Origin: Actinomycetota bacterium
Lineage (GTDB): Bacteria; Actinomycetota; Acidimicrobiia; Acidimicrobiales; Ilumatobacteraceae
Direction: 5' to 3'
Assembly (NCBI GenBank): GCA_018882725.1
Contig: VERK01000009.1
Span: 1-25,802 of the forward strand
DNA: 25,802 nt
The notes under the pieces were generated by a model. It was not told the DNA's origin and did not search any database. It saw only the letters and a program-made list of their open reading frames with translations. Of the stretch, positions 1 to 6,952 are shown one piece after another (position 1 is the first letter of the stretch; every line of letters starts with the position of its first letter). Position numbers and translations under genes: made by a program.

Positions 1-361
1 CCCAGCGAAGGACGCCCTTGCGCCAGGCGTAGACGAGACCGAGCAGAAGGACACCCACGAACACACCCATCTCCACCAGGCCGAAAGTTCCGTACCGCTC
101 GAGTTGGGTGGCCCACGGGAAGATGAAGACTGCTTCGACGTCGAAGATGACGAAGAGCAGGGCGAACACGTAGTAACGAATCTGGCTCTGCGACCAACCG
201 TCGCCCACCGGATCGACGCCGCTCTCGTAGGTGAGCAGCTTCTCGCGGTTGGGACGCGAGGGTCGGACGAGGACGGCGATACCGAGCAGGAGGGAGGCCA
301 ACAAGAGGGCCGCCAACCCGAACCAGAACACGGTGAGGTACGACCTCAGAAAGTCCGACAT
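1..361 (-). CDS. nuoA: NADH-quinone oxidoreductase subunit A, second copy (NuoA2), 3' end cut by window
   Basis: Small membrane subunit of complex I that helps link the quinone site to the membrane arm. The start is the ATG at 361, read leftwards; 120 codons are visible and only the last few residues are missing, because the chain already reaches the usual C-terminal YAWRKGVLRW. Three hydrophobic segments lie at about residues 10-33, 62-83 and 95-112, with the family stretch VIFDVEAVFIFPWA at 71-84. The loop after TM1 reads YESGVDP, so the usual Cys of the YECG motif is Ser47 (codon AGC). It is clearly unlike the nuoA at 18398-18862 and resembles, from memory, the NuoA of reduced secondary nuo clusters in some actinobacteria. 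It follows a glutamine amidotransferase gene by 65 bases, and I see no clear ribosome binding site. A second nuo cluster may continue beyond the left edge. Confidence 0.93.
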   Translation of the reverse strand, partial: MSDFLRSYLTVFWFGLAALLLASLLLGIAVLVRPSRPNREKLLTYESGVDPVGDGWSQSQIRYYVFALLFVIFDVEAVFIFPWATQLERYGTFGLVEMGVFVGVLLLGLVYAWRKGVLRW

Positions 362-406
362 CGGTGCGGAACGCTACTACGGGGCCGCCGAACGGACCCA
401 ACTTCG

Positions 407-419
407 CCCCAGCGTGGGG
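407..419 (-). terminator. short hairpin between amidotransferase and nuoA2
   Basis: CCCCA-GCG-TGGGG is a perfect 5-bp inverted repeat in the 65-base gap after the amidotransferase stop (427-429) and before the nuoA2 start (361). No T-run follows it on the minus strand, so a role as terminator is only a suggestion. Confidence 0.25.
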
Positions 420-426
420 ACCACAT

Positions 427-1095
427 TCACGAGTTCGCAATCGCCTCGCAGAACCAGTCGACCACGCGTTCGGCCGCCGGCCGACTCTGGGTCACGAAGC
501 GCCGCGTGTCGGCCATGATGCCATCGGGGCTCAGACCCAGCCGGGCCAGTTCGTCGGGTGATCCACCGGTCCAGCGAGCCAGCATCGATTCGGTGGCCTC
601 GGGGTGGAATTGGGTGGCCAACGTCCGACGCGCGGTGAAGACCTGCGGCCCCGAGTCGCTACGAGCCAGTTCGGTGAACGTGGGCGGGACCCGGCACACG
701 TCGAAGTGCCATTGCAGCCACGGTCCGGGAGCCACCTCGGCAACATCGGATTCGATTCGGTGCCAACCCACCTCGGGTCGGGCCGCCCGTTCGACCGAGC
801 CCCCCAGGGCATGGGCCACGATCTGGGCCCCGAAACAGATCCCGAGGACGGGTATCCCCTGCTCATGGGCGCTTTTCACAAGTGCACATTCGGCTTTCAC
901 CGACTCGGCGACCCGCGGCCAGTACACGCTCCACTCCGACCCCAACAGGAGCACCAGATCGGCCCCGGCCAGATCGGGCCACTCGGCGGGCCGCTCGCGG
1001 TGACACTCGGTGAACGCGTAGCCCTTGGTCCGCAGGTGGTGGCCGACGAAACCCGGATCGGCGTCGTCGGCATTGGCGATCACGAAGGCGCGCAC
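427..1095 (-). CDS. class I glutamine amidotransferase (GMP synthase-like GATase domain)
   Basis: A stand-alone glutamine amidotransferase-type domain of 222 residues when started at the GTG at 1095; an open frame extends to 1293 but would run into ilvA on the other strand, and the homologous region begins with VRAFVIANADD. The nucleophile elbow GICFGAQ puts the catalytic Cys at 87, and QFHPE supplies His164 and Glu166, so the full Cys-His-Glu triad is present. Such proteins hydrolyse glutamine (or a gamma-glutamyl amide) and deliver ammonia to a partner; no synthetase partner is next to it, so the substrate is unknown. It is cytoplasmic, with no signal or membrane segment. It is divergent from ilvA, with about 54 bases between starts, and lies upstream of nuoA2 on the same strand. 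Confidence 0.82.
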   Translation of the reverse strand: MRAFVIANADDADPGFVGHHLRTKGYAFTECHRERPAEWPDLAGADLVLLLGSEWSVYWPRVAESVKAECALVKSAHEQGIPVLGICFGAQIVAHALGGSVERAARPEVGWHRIESDVAEVAPGPWLQWHFDVCRVPPTFTELARSDSGPQVFTARRTLATQFHPEATESMLARWTGGSPDELARLGLSPDGIMADTRRFVTQSRPAAERVVDWFCEAIANS

Positions 1096-1149
1096 ACCAG
1101 TACGGTAGGTCGGGCGGTCCCGACCAGGTCGGACCGGGAAGTGGCGAAC
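1096..1149. promoter_or_regulatory. divergent intergenic region, amidotransferase / ilvA
   Basis: The only space for promoters of the two divergent genes is these 54 bases. I see a GGGAAG at 1136-1141, eight bases before the GTG at 1150, which fits a ribosome binding site for ilvA. No convincing -35/-10 pair can be picked out by eye. Confidence 0.3.
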
Positions 1150-2349
1150 GTGGCGATCGAGATCACTGACGACGACATCCGGCGAGCCCGAGAGGCTGGC
1201 TCCGGGGTCGTGAAGCACACCCCGGTCACCTCGTCGTTCGCCCTCTCCGAGCGGACCGGCGGCCAGATCGTGGTGAAGGCCGAGAATCTGCAACGCACCG
1301 GCTCGTTCAAGATCCGCGGTGCGATGAACAAGTTGGCCACGCTCGGTTCGGCTGCGTCAGCCGGAGTCACCGCCGGCAGCGCAGGAAATCACGCCCAAGC
1401 ACTCGCCTTCGCCGCGCGATCGCACGGTGTGCCCTGCGAGATCTACGTACCGAAGAACGCACCCATCGCCAAGATGGCTGCCTGTCGTTCGTACGGCGCC
1501 ACCGTCATCGAGGGCGGCGACTCGCTCGATGATGCCGTGGTTCGTGCGCGTGCTCGCGCCACCGAAACCGGTATGGCGTTCTGTCATCCGTACGACGATC
1601 CGGTCGTGGTGGCCGGACAAGCAACACTCGGATTCGAGTTGCTCGACGACGTGAAGGATCTGCAGTGCGTGATCATTCCGTTGGGTGGTGGCGGACTCGC
1701 CTCGGGTGTCGCCATCGCGGTGAAGCGACAACTCCCGCACGTGAAGGTGATCGGCGTTCAAGTAGAAGCCTGCGCACCGTACGCGAATGGGCAACCGCCG
1801 AGTGGACCTGTCCTCACGCTCGCTGACGGCATCGCGGTCAAGAAGCCCGGTGAAGTCACGCGTCCGCTGGTGGAGAAGTGGCTCGACGACGTGGTGGTGG
1901 TCGACGAGAGCGCGGTTGCCGATGCGATGGTTCTTCTCATGGAGCGTTCGAAGTTGTACGTGGAAGGTGCGGGCGCCGTGGGTGTGTCCGCGTTGCTCAG
2001 CGAGAAGGTCGCGCCGGCTCGGCATGGCATCACGTGCGTCGTACTGTCGGGGGGCAACGTCGACCTGGGCGTCGTTCCCGGCCTCATCCGCCGTCACGAG
2101 ACGCAGGCCGGTCGCCGACTCATCTTGTTCGTGCGCGTGAGCGATCGTCCCGGTGGACTCGCCCAACTGCTCGCAATATTCGCCGAGCAAGGTGCGAGTG
2201 TCATCGACATCGAACACGTCCGAGAAGGAGTCGATCTTCAGGTACGCGAGACGGGCGTGAACGCAGTGCTCGAAGTGCGCGGCCACGAACACAGCGAGTC
2301 GGTCGTCGAAGCCGTGCGCGCCGCCGGCTACGCGGTCACCGCACCGTGA
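1150..2349 (+). CDS. ilvA: threonine ammonia-lyase with C-terminal ACT domain
   Basis: PLP-dependent deaminase that converts L-threonine to 2-oxobutanoate and ammonia, the first step toward isoleucine (or threonine catabolism). With the GTG at 1150 the protein has 399 residues, the usual length for the ~400-residue form with one ACT domain; the GTG at 1141 is an alternative. The Schiff-base lysine is Lys54 in TGSFKIRGA, and the glycine-rich phosphate loop PLGGGGLASG follows further along. The catalytic part ends near SGGNVDLG. The last ~75 residues (LFVRVSDRPGGLAQLL onward) form an ACT domain that could bind an allosteric amino acid. The open frame reaches back to 604, but that part is antisense to the amidotransferase and is not family sequence. 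The next gene starts 28 bases downstream and is probably co-transcribed. Confidence 0.93.
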   Translation: MAIEITDDDIRRAREAGSGVVKHTPVTSSFALSERTGGQIVVKAENLQRTGSFKIRGAMNKLATLGSAASAGVTAGSAGNHAQALAFAARSHGVPCEIYVPKNAPIAKMAACRSYGATVIEGGDSLDDAVVRARARATETGMAFCHPYDDPVVVAGQATLGFELLDDVKDLQCVIIPLGGGGLASGVAIAVKRQLPHVKVIGVQVEACAPYANGQPPSGPVLTLADGIAVKKPGEVTRPLVEKWLDDVVVVDESAVADAMVLLMERSKLYVEGAGAVGVSALLSEKVAPARHGITCVVLSGGNVDLGVVPGLIRRHETQAGRRLILFVRVSDRPGGLAQLLAIFAEQGASVIDIEHVREGVDLQVRETGVNAVLEVRGHEHSESVVEAVRAAGYAVTAP

Positions 2350-2377
2350 CGTCACCGCATTGTTGCGAGCCGATCCC

Positions 2378-3070
2378 ATGAAGCCCATCGTCGCCATCGT
2401 CGGTCGCGAGATCACCGAAGCCAAGGGTGTTCGCGGCGAGGCCTACGGAGCCGGTCGCCTGTACTCCGACGCCATCACACGAGCTGGCGGCGTTCCGGTG
2501 ATCGTGCCTCCGGTCGATCTCGATGCCGAGGCGATTTCCTCCTTGATCTCGGGCTGCCAAGCACTCGTTCTGCACGGTGGCGGTGACGTCGATCCGGCTC
2601 GCTACGGCCAACCGCCCACCGCTCCCGAGTTGTACGGCATCAACGCTCGTCACGACGACGTCGAACTCGCGGTGGTGAACGCGGCCTTGGCCGCCGATCG
2701 ACCGATCCTCGCGATCTGCCGCGGCGTCCAGATCATGAACGTGGCGCTCGGTGGCACTCTCGTTCAACACATCGCCACTCACGACGACCACACACGCCGG
2801 TTCCATCCGGTGTCACTGGTCGACGGATGTCGTACAGCACTGGCCATGGGAACCAACTCGCCCGATGCCTGTCACTCGTACCATCACCAGGCGCTCGACC
2901 GACTCGGCGCCGGTGTGAACGTGGTGGGTCGCCACGCCGACGGAACCATCGAAGCGGTGGAAGTGGACGGTCACCGTTGGGTGGTCGGAGTGCAGTGGCA
3001 CCCGGAAGATTCGGCGATCGACGACTCGCAGCAGCAAGCACCGTTCGATGCGTTGATCAGTCAGTGCTGA
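2378..3070 (+). CDS. peptidase C26 family gamma-glutamyl hydrolase (gamma-Glu-GABA hydrolase-like)
   Basis: A class I glutamine amidotransferase-fold hydrolase of 230 residues, of the PuuD/YcjL type that cleaves gamma-glutamyl amides such as gamma-glutamyl-GABA. The nucleophile Cys114 lies in AICRGVQIMN; His208 and Glu210 in VGVQWHPED complete the triad. HGGGDVDPARYG at about 66-77 is the substrate-loop signature of this family. I start at the ATG at 2378, where homology begins (MKPIVAIVGRE), rather than an upstream TTG at 2360. It lies 28 bases after ilvA on the same strand, but no GABA or polyamine genes are visible, so the exact substrate is not settled. It is convergent with the nuclease gene at 3086-3853. 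Confidence 0.85.
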   Translation: MKPIVAIVGREITEAKGVRGEAYGAGRLYSDAITRAGGVPVIVPPVDLDAEAISSLISGCQALVLHGGGDVDPARYGQPPTAPELYGINARHDDVELAVVNAALAADRPILAICRGVQIMNVALGGTLVQHIATHDDHTRRFHPVSLVDGCRTALAMGTNSPDACHSYHHQALDRLGAGVNVVGRHADGTIEAVEVDGHRWVVGVQWHPEDSAIDDSQQQAPFDALISQC

Positions 3071-3073
3071 TCA
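3054..3073. terminator. inverted repeat at convergent gene ends
   Basis: TGATCAG-TCAGTG-CTGATCA is a perfect 7-bp stem with a 6-base loop that overlaps the stop codon of the C26 hydrolase, 12 bases before the end of the convergent nuclease gene. Position suggests a shared terminator; a T-run is missing on both strands. Confidence 0.35.
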
Positions 3074-3085
3074 TGCCACGCTCGC

Positions 3086-3853
3086 TCAGGTGTGGGCCGG
3101 GCACTGCGGCTTGAAGAAACACCAATCGCACAACTTGGTGACATTGCACTCGAACTTGCCCGACTCACACGCCGCGTCGACCGCTTCTTTGGTCTCGACG
3201 ATCGTGCCCCGAGCGATGGCCAACTTGACCGGCGTCACGGTGACGTCGTGGCGAACACCGTCCTTGAGATAAAGGAGTTCGACGCGTGAGGTCTCTTCCT
3301 GATCGGACTCCTGCAACATGAGCGCGTACGAGAACAACTGGAAGAACTTGTCGTCTTCCGACTTGAAACGCGGGTTCGGAATCTTGCCGGTCTTGTAGTC
3401 GCCGATGACCACCAGACCCGAGTCGTCGATGTGGAAGCGGTCGATGTATCCCTTCATGGTCACACCGTCGATGTCGCTCACGACTTCGTGTTCCATGCCC
3501 ATGAGTTCGACCGAGCTCGGCTCTTCGACCTTCCAGAGATTCTTCAGACACTCGAAGGCCTGGATCTTGAAGTCGCGAATGTCGCCCTGCTTCTTGTCGA
3601 GAGCATTCACGGCGTTTTCCCACTCGCTCACCTGCCAACGCTCACCGGCCAACTGCTTGACCGTGTCGAGGGTGCGCTCGTCGGCATCGAGCTGGTACAG
3701 GTGCTCGAGAACTTCGTGCACGAAGGTTCCGAGGTGGGTGGCCCAGGACGGTGGCTCCTTGATGCCGTCGATGCGTGAGAACTTGAACTTCTGCGGACAG
3801 TCGCGGTACGTGGCGATGGACGACGGGGAGAGGTAGGCGGGGGCCTTCAACAC
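3086..3853 (-). CDS. RecB/Cas4-type PD-(D/E)XK nuclease with iron-sulfur cysteines
   Basis: A 255-residue nuclease-fold protein of the PDDEXK_1 (RecB C-terminal domain-like) family. Visible active-site elements are His46 in GTFVHEVLEH, Asp138 in KGYIDRFH, and Asp152-Tyr-Lys154 in IGDYKTGK, with Gln172 and Tyr176 of FQLFSYAL as the QxxxY motif. Cys19 in YRDCPQKF plus Cys242, Cys245 and Cys251 (C-x2-C-x5-C at the end) match the four-cysteine [4Fe-4S] arrangement of Cas4 and AddB-type proteins. It probably acts on DNA ends in repair; no helicase domain or CRISPR genes are nearby. The start is GTG at 3853, with no obvious ribosome binding site. It is 40 bases after nuoN on the same strand but separated from it by a strong hairpin, so it may have its own promoter. 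Confidence 0.87.
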   Translation of the reverse strand: MLKAPAYLSPSSIATYRDCPQKFKFSRIDGIKEPPSWATHLGTFVHEVLEHLYQLDADERTLDTVKQLAGERWQVSEWENAVNALDKKQGDIRDFKIQAFECLKNLWKVEEPSSVELMGMEHEVVSDIDGVTMKGYIDRFHIDDSGLVVIGDYKTGKIPNPRFKSEDDKFFQLFSYALMLQESDQEETSRVELLYLKDGVRHDVTVTPVKLAIARGTIVETKEAVDAACESGKFECNVTKLCDWCFFKPQCPAHT

Positions 3854-3861
3854 GTGATCAG

Positions 3862-3883
3862 TCTGACACGGCGGTGTGTCAGA
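3862..3883 (-). terminator. strong hairpin between nuoN and the nuclease gene
   Basis: A perfect 8-bp inverted repeat, TCTGACAC-GGCGGT-GTGTCAGA, fills most of the 40-base gap between nuoN (stop at 3894-3896) and the nuclease start (3853). It is the best stem-loop I see in the window and probably marks the end of the respiratory operon. No U-tract follows, so a factor-independent terminator is not proven; a palindromic operator for the nuclease gene is the alternative. Confidence 0.45.
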
Positions 3884-3893
3884 GGTGTGGAAG

Positions 3894-5387
3894 TCAGCGA
3901 ACGACGACCAGCGCGTCGCGAGTGGCGTCGATCAACCAGCCCGGGAACACTCCGGCCACGAGGGTGAACACCACCGACGCCAGAACCACCACACCGGCGG
4001 TCCACGGAACGGTGACCTTCTCGCGTGCTTCGTCCCCCGACTCGGCGTCGGACATCCACATGCTGATCATGATCCGCAGGTACAAGAACGCCGACACCAC
4101 CGAGGCCACCATGGCAACGATGGCGACGGCATAACTCTCGTTGTCGGCGGCTGCCTTGATCACACTGAACTTGGCGATGAATCCCGATGTGACCGGCATC
4201 CCGGCCTGTGCGAGCAAGAACACGGTCATGGCCAGAGCGAGCAACGGGCGCTCTTTGCCCAGGCCACGGAACGAACCGATGTCGCTGGCCCGATCACCCG
4301 ATCGCGTCACCAACGACACGACGGTGAAGGTGCCGATCACGAGCACCGAGTACAGGAGCAAGTAGAGCAGCGAGGACGGGATGCCGTCCTGGTCGCCCGC
4401 GTGGCCAGCCGCTTCGACACCGATGAGGATGAAGCCGGCGTGTCCGATGGACGAGTACGCGAGCATGCGCTTCACGTCGGACTGAACGATGGCGAGAATC
4501 GACCCGACCACCACCGACGCGATGGCCAGCACCCACACGACCGGACGCCAGTCGTCAGCGCGAGGCCCGAGGGCGGTGGTGAGAACTCGCAACATGGCCG
4601 CGAAGGCCGCGAACTTTCCGACCGAGGCCATGAACGACGTGCTCGGTGTAGGTGCACCTTGATACACGTCGGGAGTCCAGAAGTGGAACGGAACCGCCGC
4701 CACCTTGAACGCGAGGCCGACCATGAGCAGTGCCACACCGGCCAGCAGCAACGCGTCGTCACCCTTCACGAACACCTGCTGCGACAGCAACTGTCCCGAG
4801 CGGGCGATGTTGGTAGTGCCAACCGCGCCGTACACGAGGGCGATGCCATAGAGGAAGAAGGCCGACGCGAATCCGCCGAGTACGAAGTACTTGAGACCGC
4901 TCTCCTGGCTGTCGACCCGGCGACGGTGGCTGGCCGCCAACACGTACAACGCGATCGAGAGTGTTTCGAGACCGAGGAACAGGACGACCATGTCGTTGGA
5001 CGCGGCCATGATCATGGCGCCGATGGCGGCGCACACGTACATCGTGTACGTCTCGGGTCCTTCGAGTTGCTCACGACGCAGGTATTCGGATGTCGACAAC
5101 GACACCAGACCAGTCGCGATCGTGACACCGATCCAGACGAACAACGTGAAACGGTCGATTGCCAGTGCGTCATTGATGATCGACACCGGACCTTCGTGAC
5201 CGACACGATTCCAGAGCACCATCTCGACCACGAGAGCGGCTGCGCTCAAGACGGCGGTGGACACCGCGTAGAGACCACGTGGCCACACCTTCGTGAGCGA
5301 ACCGGTCACGAGAACAAGGAGCGTTCCACCGAGCAGGACGATCAGCGGAGCGATCGCCAGCCAATCGATTGACGGGTACTGCACCAT
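3894..5387 (-). CDS. nuoN: NADH-quinone oxidoreductase subunit N
   Basis: Antiporter-like proton-pumping subunit in the membrane arm of complex I, nearest the Q module. The 497 residues are hydrophobic throughout and match the usual 14-helix size. Key charged residues are visible: Glu141 in FLGLETLSIALYVL (TM5) and Lys228 in GLAFKVAAVPFHFWTPDVY (TM7), followed by YQGAPTPSTSFMASVGK. The ATG at 5387 shares one base with the nuoM stop (TGATG), so translation is likely coupled. It is the last nuo gene in the run; a hairpin follows it. Confidence 0.97.
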   Translation of the reverse strand: MVQYPSIDWLAIAPLIVLLGGTLLVLVTGSLTKVWPRGLYAVSTAVLSAAALVVEMVLWNRVGHEGPVSIINDALAIDRFTLFVWIGVTIATGLVSLSTSEYLRREQLEGPETYTMYVCAAIGAMIMAASNDMVVLFLGLETLSIALYVLAASHRRRVDSQESGLKYFVLGGFASAFFLYGIALVYGAVGTTNIARSGQLLSQQVFVKGDDALLLAGVALLMVGLAFKVAAVPFHFWTPDVYQGAPTPSTSFMASVGKFAAFAAMLRVLTTALGPRADDWRPVVWVLAIASVVVGSILAIVQSDVKRMLAYSSIGHAGFILIGVEAAGHAGDQDGIPSSLLYLLLYSVLVIGTFTVVSLVTRSGDRASDIGSFRGLGKERPLLALAMTVFLLAQAGMPVTSGFIAKFSVIKAAADNESYAVAIVAMVASVVSAFLYLRIMISMWMSDAESGDEAREKVTVPWTAGVVVLASVVFTLVAGVFPGWLIDATRDALVVVR

Positions 5388-6952
5388 CAGCCCTCACCTC
5401 CCTCGCCGTGTCCGGTGTGGTCGGAGACCGGAACCACGAAGTCGGTCTTCTCCTCGACTCGTTCGAGCAGAGCCTTCACACTCGGCTCGATGCGGTCGAG
5501 CATCGGCTTCGGGTACACACCGCAGAACACGATGAGAGCGATGAACGGAAACAGCACGGCACCCTCGCGCAGACGAAGTTCGCGGAACGACGAGTTGGCT
5601 TCATCGGGCTCGCCGTGGAAGACACGCTGGTAGGCCCAGAGCAGGTAGAGCGCGGCGAGGATCACGCCGGTCGCGCCGATCACGACCCACCAACGGGCGG
5701 TGGAGAACGAACCGATGAGGACGAGGAACTCTCCGACGAATCCGTTCAGACCCGGCACGCCGATGCTCGAGAGCATGACCACCATGAAGGCGGCCGCGAA
5801 GATGGGCGCGACCTTCTGCAGACCCTTCAGTTCGGCGATCTGACGGGTGTGGCGACGCTCGTAGATCATGCCCACCAGGAGGAAGAGGGCACCGGTGGAC
5901 ACGCCGTGGTTCACCATCTGCATCACACCGCCACTGATGGCCTCGGACGTGAACGCGAAGGTGCCGAGCACGATGAAACCGAGGTGGGCCACCGACGAAT
6001 ATGCAACCAGTCGCTTGAGGTCGGATTGCATCGTGGCGGCGACGGCACCCCAGATGATGCCGATCACGGCCAAGGTGAGGAACACCTCACGGCTCCAGAC
6101 CGCGGCCTCCGGGAAGAGGTACACGCCGAAGCGCAACAGACCGTATGTGCCGAGCTTCAGCAAGACGCCAGCCAGGATCACCGAACCGGCTGTCGGCGCC
6201 TGTGTGTGCGCATCGGGCAACCACGTGTGGAGCGGGAACAGCGGAACCTTCACCGCGAACGCGATAGCGAACGCGAAGAACAACCACCGCCCGGTACTGG
6301 CCGCAAAGTTGGAGCCCTCGGCGATCTCCACCAGGTCGAACGTGAGTCGGCCGAGATCGTCACGAGCTAGAAGCGCGGTGGTGACGATGCCCACCAACAT
6401 GAGCGCCGAGCCGACCATCGTGTACAAGAAGAACTTGGTGGCTGCGTACACGCGCTGGTCGTAACCCCAACCACCGATCAAGAAGTACATCGGCACGAGC
6501 ACGATCTCGAAGAACAAGAAGAACAAGACGAGGTCGAGACTCAGGAACGAGCCCATCACGCCGGCTTCGAGCAGGAGTAGCCAGGCGAGATACGGCTTCT
6601 CGTCGTGATGCGGATCGCAACCGACGATCACCAGTGGGAAGAGAACGCCGGTGAGAACCACGAGGAAGAGCGAGATGCCGTCGACACCGAGGTGCCAGCC
6701 GATCCCCCACGAATCGATCCAGGAGTGCCGCGACACCAACTGGAATCCGCCCTCGTGCGAATCGAACTCGGCGAGCAACCACAGACTCATTCCGGCCGTG
6801 GCGACCGACGAGACGAGCGCGACCAACTTGGTGATCTCGGGACGATGACGCGAGCCGAGTGCGGTGAGAACGGCACCGATGAGCGGCACCAACACCAGTG
6901 CGGTGAGAACCGGGAACGGAGCGGCCGGAGCCGAAGCGGCGAAGAGAGACAT
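5387..6952 (-). CDS. nuoM: NADH-quinone oxidoreductase subunit M
   Basis: Second antiporter-like proton pump of the complex I membrane arm, 521 residues. I start at the ATG at 6952 (MSLFAASAPAAP), which overlaps the nuoL stop by one base; the open frame extends to 6982 inside nuoL. Glu149 in LFFEIVLVPMYFLIGGWG and Lys235 in AFAVKVPLFPLHTWLPDAH are the conserved proton-path residues of TM5 and TM7. The C-terminus ends in a short acidic and glycine-rich tail. It sits between nuoL and nuoN, the standard order. Confidence 0.97.
   Translation of the reverse strand: MSLFAASAPAAPFPVLTALVLVPLIGAVLTALGSRHRPEITKLVALVSSVATAGMSLWLLAEFDSHEGGFQLVSRHSWIDSWGIGWHLGVDGISLFLVVLTGVLFPLVIVGCDPHHDEKPYLAWLLLLEAGVMGSFLSLDLVLFFLFFEIVLVPMYFLIGGWGYDQRVYAATKFFLYTMVGSALMLVGIVTTALLARDDLGRLTFDLVEIAEGSNFAASTGRWLFFAFAIAFAVKVPLFPLHTWLPDAHTQAPTAGSVILAGVLLKLGTYGLLRFGVYLFPEAAVWSREVFLTLAVIGIIWGAVAATMQSDLKRLVAYSSVAHLGFIVLGTFAFTSEAISGGVMQMVNHGVSTGALFLLVGMIYERRHTRQIAELKGLQKVAPIFAAAFMVVMLSSIGVPGLNGFVGEFLVLIGSFSTARWWVVIGATGVILAALYLLWAYQRVFHGEPDEANSSFRELRLREGAVLFPFIALIVFCGVYPKPMLDRIEPSVKALLERVEEKTDFVVPVSDHTGHGEGGEG

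Noticed and set aside
604..1149. Upstream extension of the ilvA frame
   Set aside because: The extension is antisense to the amidotransferase with its full catalytic triad; threonine ammonia-lyase homology begins near 1150.
3086..3853. Evidence of a CRISPR-Cas system (Cas4-like protein)
   Set aside because: No repeat-spacer array and no other cas gene in the window; Cas4-like nucleases also occur alone.
3876..5372. Long plus-strand open frame (498 codons) opposite nuoN
   Set aside because: It mirrors nuoN almost exactly, is rich in His, Arg, Asp and Glu and has no family features. In GC-rich genes with strong codon bias the antisense frame often stays open.
5369..6370. Plus-strand frame opposite nuoM
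   Set aside because: Antisense of a clear complex I gene with low-complexity acidic/His composition.
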